Shown one piece after another: positions 5,831 to 7,303 of a stretch of DNA of 7,303 nucleotides. The position numbers and the translations under genes were made by a program. Numbering within the stretch: position 1 is the first letter of the stretch; every line of letters begins with the position of its first letter. The stretch covers positions 1 through 7,303 of the forward strand of contig JACOVB010000518.1 in the NCBI GenBank assembly GCA_016177555.1, in the 5' to 3' direction. This DNA is from Candidatus Rokuibacteriota bacterium. Its GTDB lineage: Bacteria > Methylomirabilota > Methylomirabilia > Rokubacteriales > CSP1-6. The notes under the pieces are model-generated. The model had not been told where the DNA came from. It made no database searches and saw only the letters and a list, made by a program, of their open reading frames with translations.

Positions 5831-6207
5831 CAGAAGCAGATGACGCGGTCGGATTCGAGGGCCATGTCGTTGAAGGCGGCGCCGCCGATCATCTCGACGC
5901 CCTCCATGAGGTCCTCCATCTTGAGGTCGTTCAGGTCCAGGCTCGGCTGGCAGACGTAGAAGCGGACCCCGAGGTCCCGGGCCTGGTCCATGAAGTGCGA
6001 GAGGGTCGCCCCGCCCGGCTTGACCCGCAGCGTCTCCGGCGTCCCCCGCCGCAGGAGGGTCGGCGCGGTCTGGGTGAAGTAGATCCTCACCTCCACGTCC
6101 ATGGCCGCCGCCGAGGCCGCGAGGAAGAACACGGTGGCGCTCCGGCCCGGGGCCTCCACGCCGCTGGTCTGGACGTACAAGATCCGCTTGACCCCGCCGT
6201 CGCTCAT
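5830..6207 (-). CDS. DsrE-family sulfur-trafficking protein
   Basis: A 125-residue DsrE/DsrF-like protein. Family members carry persulfide sulfur on a conserved Cys and hand it on to TusA-type carriers or to the oxidising complex. The N-terminus RILYVQTSGVE opens a Rossmann-like fold. FYVCQPSLDLNDLK places Cys86 at the position of the conserved sulfur-binding Cys of the family, followed by the usual DLMEGVEMIGGAAFNDMA helix. A second Cys (124) is the penultimate residue (VICF). The ATG at 6207-6205 follows GGGGAG, which overlaps the stop of the short upstream ORF. The end overlaps the sHdrC1 start by one base. Placement next to sHdrC1 marks it as the likely sulfur donor. I cannot tell which DsrE subgroup it belongs to. 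Confidence 0.82.
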   Translation of the reverse strand: MSDGGVKRILYVQTSGVEAPGRSATVFFLAASAAAMDVEVRIYFTQTAPTLLRRGTPETLRVKPGGATLSHFMDQARDLGVRFYVCQPSLDLNDLKMEDLMEGVEMIGGAAFNDMALESDRVICF

Positions 6208-6219
6208 GGGAGGGCTCCC

Positions 6220-6279
6220 CTATTTCGTTCGCGCCGCGGCGAGCATCTTCAGCTCCGCCCTCACCTCGGTGTCAGGCAT
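6220..6279 (-). CDS. Possible 19-residue peptide between arsR and dsrE
   Basis: The ATG at 6279-6277 lies 11 bp after the ArsR stop, preceded by GGGGG (6286-6290) at reasonable distance. It encodes MPDTEVRAELKMLAAARTK and stops at TAG (6222-6220). That stop runs into the GGGGAG of the next gene, 12 bp before the DsrE ATG. It is an amphipathic, helix-prone peptide with no Cys and no family I recognise. The spacing matches the rest of the operon, which hints at real translation, perhaps for coupling arsR to dsrE. It could also be a decayed gene remnant or chance. Confidence 0.3.
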   Translation of the reverse strand: MPDTEVRAELKMLAAARTK

Positions 6280-6290
6280 GGCGCGCCCCC

Positions 6291-6635
6291 TCAGCCCGCC
6301 CGGCGCATCAGCAACCGGCCCTGCCGGGCGTGCTCCGCCAGGTGCTTGGCGAGGACCCCGCGCATGGCCGAGCAGAGGTCCGTGATCTCCGGAAAGGTGA
6401 GCCGGTAATGCACGTGCACACCGTCCCGGCGGACCGCGACGACGCCCCCCTTGCGGAGAATGGCCAGATGCTGGGAGAGATTGGTCTTCGAGACCCCCAG
6501 GTCCGTCAGGAGCGCGCCGTAGGCCACCTCGCCGCCCCCGATCCGGCTGAGGATCCGCAGGCGCGTGGGGTGGGCCAGCACCTTGGCCATCTCGGCCTGC
6601 AGCTCGAAGAGGCGGTGCTCCGACTGGCGCGCCAC
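6291..6635 (-). CDS. ArsR-family transcriptional repressor, probable sHdr operon regulator
   Basis: A 114-residue ArsR/SmtB-type winged-helix protein and probable autorepressor of the sHdr operon. LAHPTRLRILSRI (20-32) is the hallmark start of the DNA-binding fold, SKTNLSQHLAILRKGG (49-64) is the recognition helix, and VRRDGVHVHYRL (68-79) is the beta wing. The metal-binding ELCVCDL of true arsenic regulators is absent (EVAYGALL instead), so it is not an arsenic sensor. Sulfane-sulfur sensors of this family (SqrR, BigR, SoxR, sHdrR) use two Cys; here the first position near ILxRL appears to be Ser30, and the only Cys is C88 in the C-terminal helix. The GTG start (6635-6633) has a strong GGGAGGG at 6640-6646. 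Its promoter and a palindromic operator lie just upstream. The gene is first in the operon, as expected for a local regulator. Confidence 0.88.
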   Translation of the reverse strand: MARQSEHRLFELQAEMAKVLAHPTRLRILSRIGGGEVAYGALLTDLGVSKTNLSQHLAILRKGGVVAVRRDGVHVHYRLTFPEITDLCSAMRGVLAKHLAEHARQGRLLMRRAG

Positions 6636-6651
6636 GGATCCCTCCCGTGAA

Positions 6652-6673
6652 GAGTTGCGCTGTTTCGCAACTC
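6652..6673. promoter_or_regulatory. Probable ArsR-family operator (perfect 8-bp inverted repeat)
   Basis: GAGTTGCG (6652-6659), a 6-bp spacer, and CGCAACTC (6666-6673) form a perfect palindrome. It begins just downstream of the predicted transcription start (about 6674) and ends 16 bp before the arsR GTG. ArsR-family dimers bind palindromes of this size, often over the start site, which blocks transcription of their own gene. I infer that the upstream ArsR protein binds here. In RNA the same sequence would form a small hairpin at the 5' end of the message. Confidence 0.7.
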
Positions 6674-6680
6674 AAGTGGG

Positions 6681-6709
6681 AGCGTAGCCGGGCACCCGCG
6701 GCCTGTCAA
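6681..6709 (-). promoter_or_regulatory. Sigma70-type promoter of the arsR-dsrE-shdr operon
   Basis: On the minus strand a perfect -35 box TTGACA (6709-6704) is followed by a 17-bp spacer and TACGCT (6686-6681) as -10 box. It matches the first, second and last bases of the TATAAT consensus. The start is predicted near 6674, giving a leader of about 38 nt before the arsR GTG. In such G+C-rich DNA a consensus -35 at the ideal distance is unlikely to be chance. Confidence 0.72.
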
Positions 6710-6733
6710 GGGGGAATCGGCTGGCGCGCGGCG

Positions 6734-7303
6734 TCAGGCGGCGAGGCGCTGCCGCACGCGGGCGAGGATCTCCTCGTCCCCTCCCTCGAGGTGCACGGGC
6801 GGGGGCAGCGCCGGGGGCGCGCACTTGAGGCCGCAGCCCGTGAGGATCATGACGACCCGGTCCCCGGGCCCCGCCTCGCCGCTGTCCCGCAGCTGCAGCA
6901 GCGCGGCCAGCGCCGCGGCCGCCTCGGGGGCGACCCAGATCCCTTCGGTCCGGGCCAGGAGGCGCTGGGCCTCCACGATCTCCCCCTCGCTCACGGCCCG
7001 GGCGCAGCCGCCTGTCTCCCTGAGGATGGCGAGCATCTGCCGCCCCGCGAAGGGGCCGGGGACCCGGAGGCCCGCGGCGTGGGTCACCGGGTTCTCCCAG
7101 AGCGCCGTCGTCTCCGCCCTGTCGTTCCACGCCTTCACCACCGGGGCGCACCCCTCGGCCTGGACGGCCACGAAGCGGGGCTGGCGTGTCTTGAGCCAGC
7201 CCATCGCGGCGAGCTCCTCGTAGGCTTTCCAGATGCCCACGAGCCCCGTGCCACCTCCGGTGGGGTACATGAGGTAGTCGGGCGTCTCCCACTGGAGCTG
7301 CTC
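6734..7303 (-). CDS. thrC: Threonine synthase, C-terminal 189 residues (cut by window edge)
   Basis: Threonine synthase is a PLP enzyme that converts O-phosphohomoserine to threonine and phosphate in the cytoplasm. The visible part starts in frame at the right edge with EQLQWETPDYLMYPTGGGTG. The PTGGGTG loop (14-20) binds the PLP phosphate, and the preceding 'xxPDxxxYP' context is typical of the family. Downstream are KAYEEL and AVQAEGCAPVVKAW, which match the fold-type II core, and LTGCGLK (154-160), the late Thr-Gly loop that contacts the PLP ring (commonly TGxGLK). The stop is TGA at 6736-6734. The N-terminal half with the PLP lysine is outside the window. It lies 98 bp upstream of arsR, which has its own promoter, so it is probably a separate unit. 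A related fold-type II enzyme is a minor alternative. Confidence 0.85.
   Translation of the reverse strand, partial: EQLQWETPDYLMYPTGGGTGLVGIWKAYEELAAMGWLKTRQPRFVAVQAEGCAPVVKAWNDRAETTALWENPVTHAAGLRVPGPFAGRQMLAILRETGGCARAVSEGEIVEAQRLLARTEGIWVAPEAAAALAALLQLRDSGEAGPGDRVVMILTGCGLKCAPPALPPPVHLEGGDEEILARVRQRLAA

Noticed and set aside
231..6207. Methanogen-type HdrABC or a glycolate/lactate oxidase iron-sulfur cluster
   Set aside because: The short HdrA without ferredoxin domains, the extra H gene, the separate C1B1 pair and the adjacent DsrE and YeeE-like genes all fit sHdr rather than those systems.
6291..6635. Arsenic-resistance regulator
   Set aside because: The metal-binding ELCVCDL motif is absent and no arsenic genes are nearby.

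Overview
The window is very G+C-rich, and all convincing genes lie on the minus strand, so it reads from right to left. It holds most of a sulfur-oxidation locus of the sHdr type (sulfur-oxidising heterodisulfide-reductase-like complex). This pathway handles protein-bound sulfane sulfur in the cytoplasm of many chemo- and mixotrophic sulfur oxidisers. The base composition, GTG starts and G+C-rich intergenic repeats suggest an uncultivated soil or sediment lineage. Candidatus Rokubacteria/Methylomirabilota is my guess, but nothing here proves a taxon.

Layout in transcription order: (1) 7303-6734, C-terminal 189 residues of a threonine synthase, cut by the window edge. (2) 6733-6636, a short intergenic region with a near-consensus sigma70 promoter (TTGACA, 17 bp, TACGCT) and a perfect 8-bp inverted repeat at the predicted start site, a likely operator. 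(3) 6635-6291, an ArsR-family repressor. (4) 6279-6220, a possible 19-codon ORF. (5) 6207-5830, a DsrE-family sulfur-carrier protein. (6) 5830-5108, sHdrC1. (7) 5090-3891, sHdrB1. (8) 3890-3600, a gene-free stretch full of nested inverted and direct repeats. (9) 3599-2532, sHdrA flavoprotein. (10) 2479-1739, the sHdr-linked protein sHdrH. (11) 1738-1524, a gene-free stretch with a 73-75 bp tandem repeat. (12) 1523-231, a natural fusion of a two-cluster ferredoxin-like part (C2) and a CCG-domain part (B2), usually called sHdrB3. (13) 149-1, the start of a YeeE/YedE-like membrane protein, probably a sulfur-compound transporter, cut by the window edge.

The gene order R-dsrE-C1-B1-A-H-B3 with a fused C2B2 fits what I recall as the type II sHdr arrangement, which is often linked to an electron-transferring flavoprotein. 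In the family model, DsrE-type (and TusA-type) proteins deliver sulfane sulfur, and sHdrA with the B and C subunits oxidises it. Electrons pass through the [4Fe-4S] clusters of the C parts and the non-cubane clusters of the B parts, and the ArsR protein represses the operon until sulfur is present. No TusA, lipoate-binding protein LbpA, lipoate-assembly gene or EtfAB lies in the window.

The most noteworthy points are the complete loss of cysteine ligands from the first CCG domain of sHdrB3, reduced ligand sets in sHdrB1, a shortened second cluster motif in sHdrC1, a repressor without the usual cysteine pair, the promoter/operator arrangement, and two unrelated repeat islands that interrupt an otherwise tightly packed operon.
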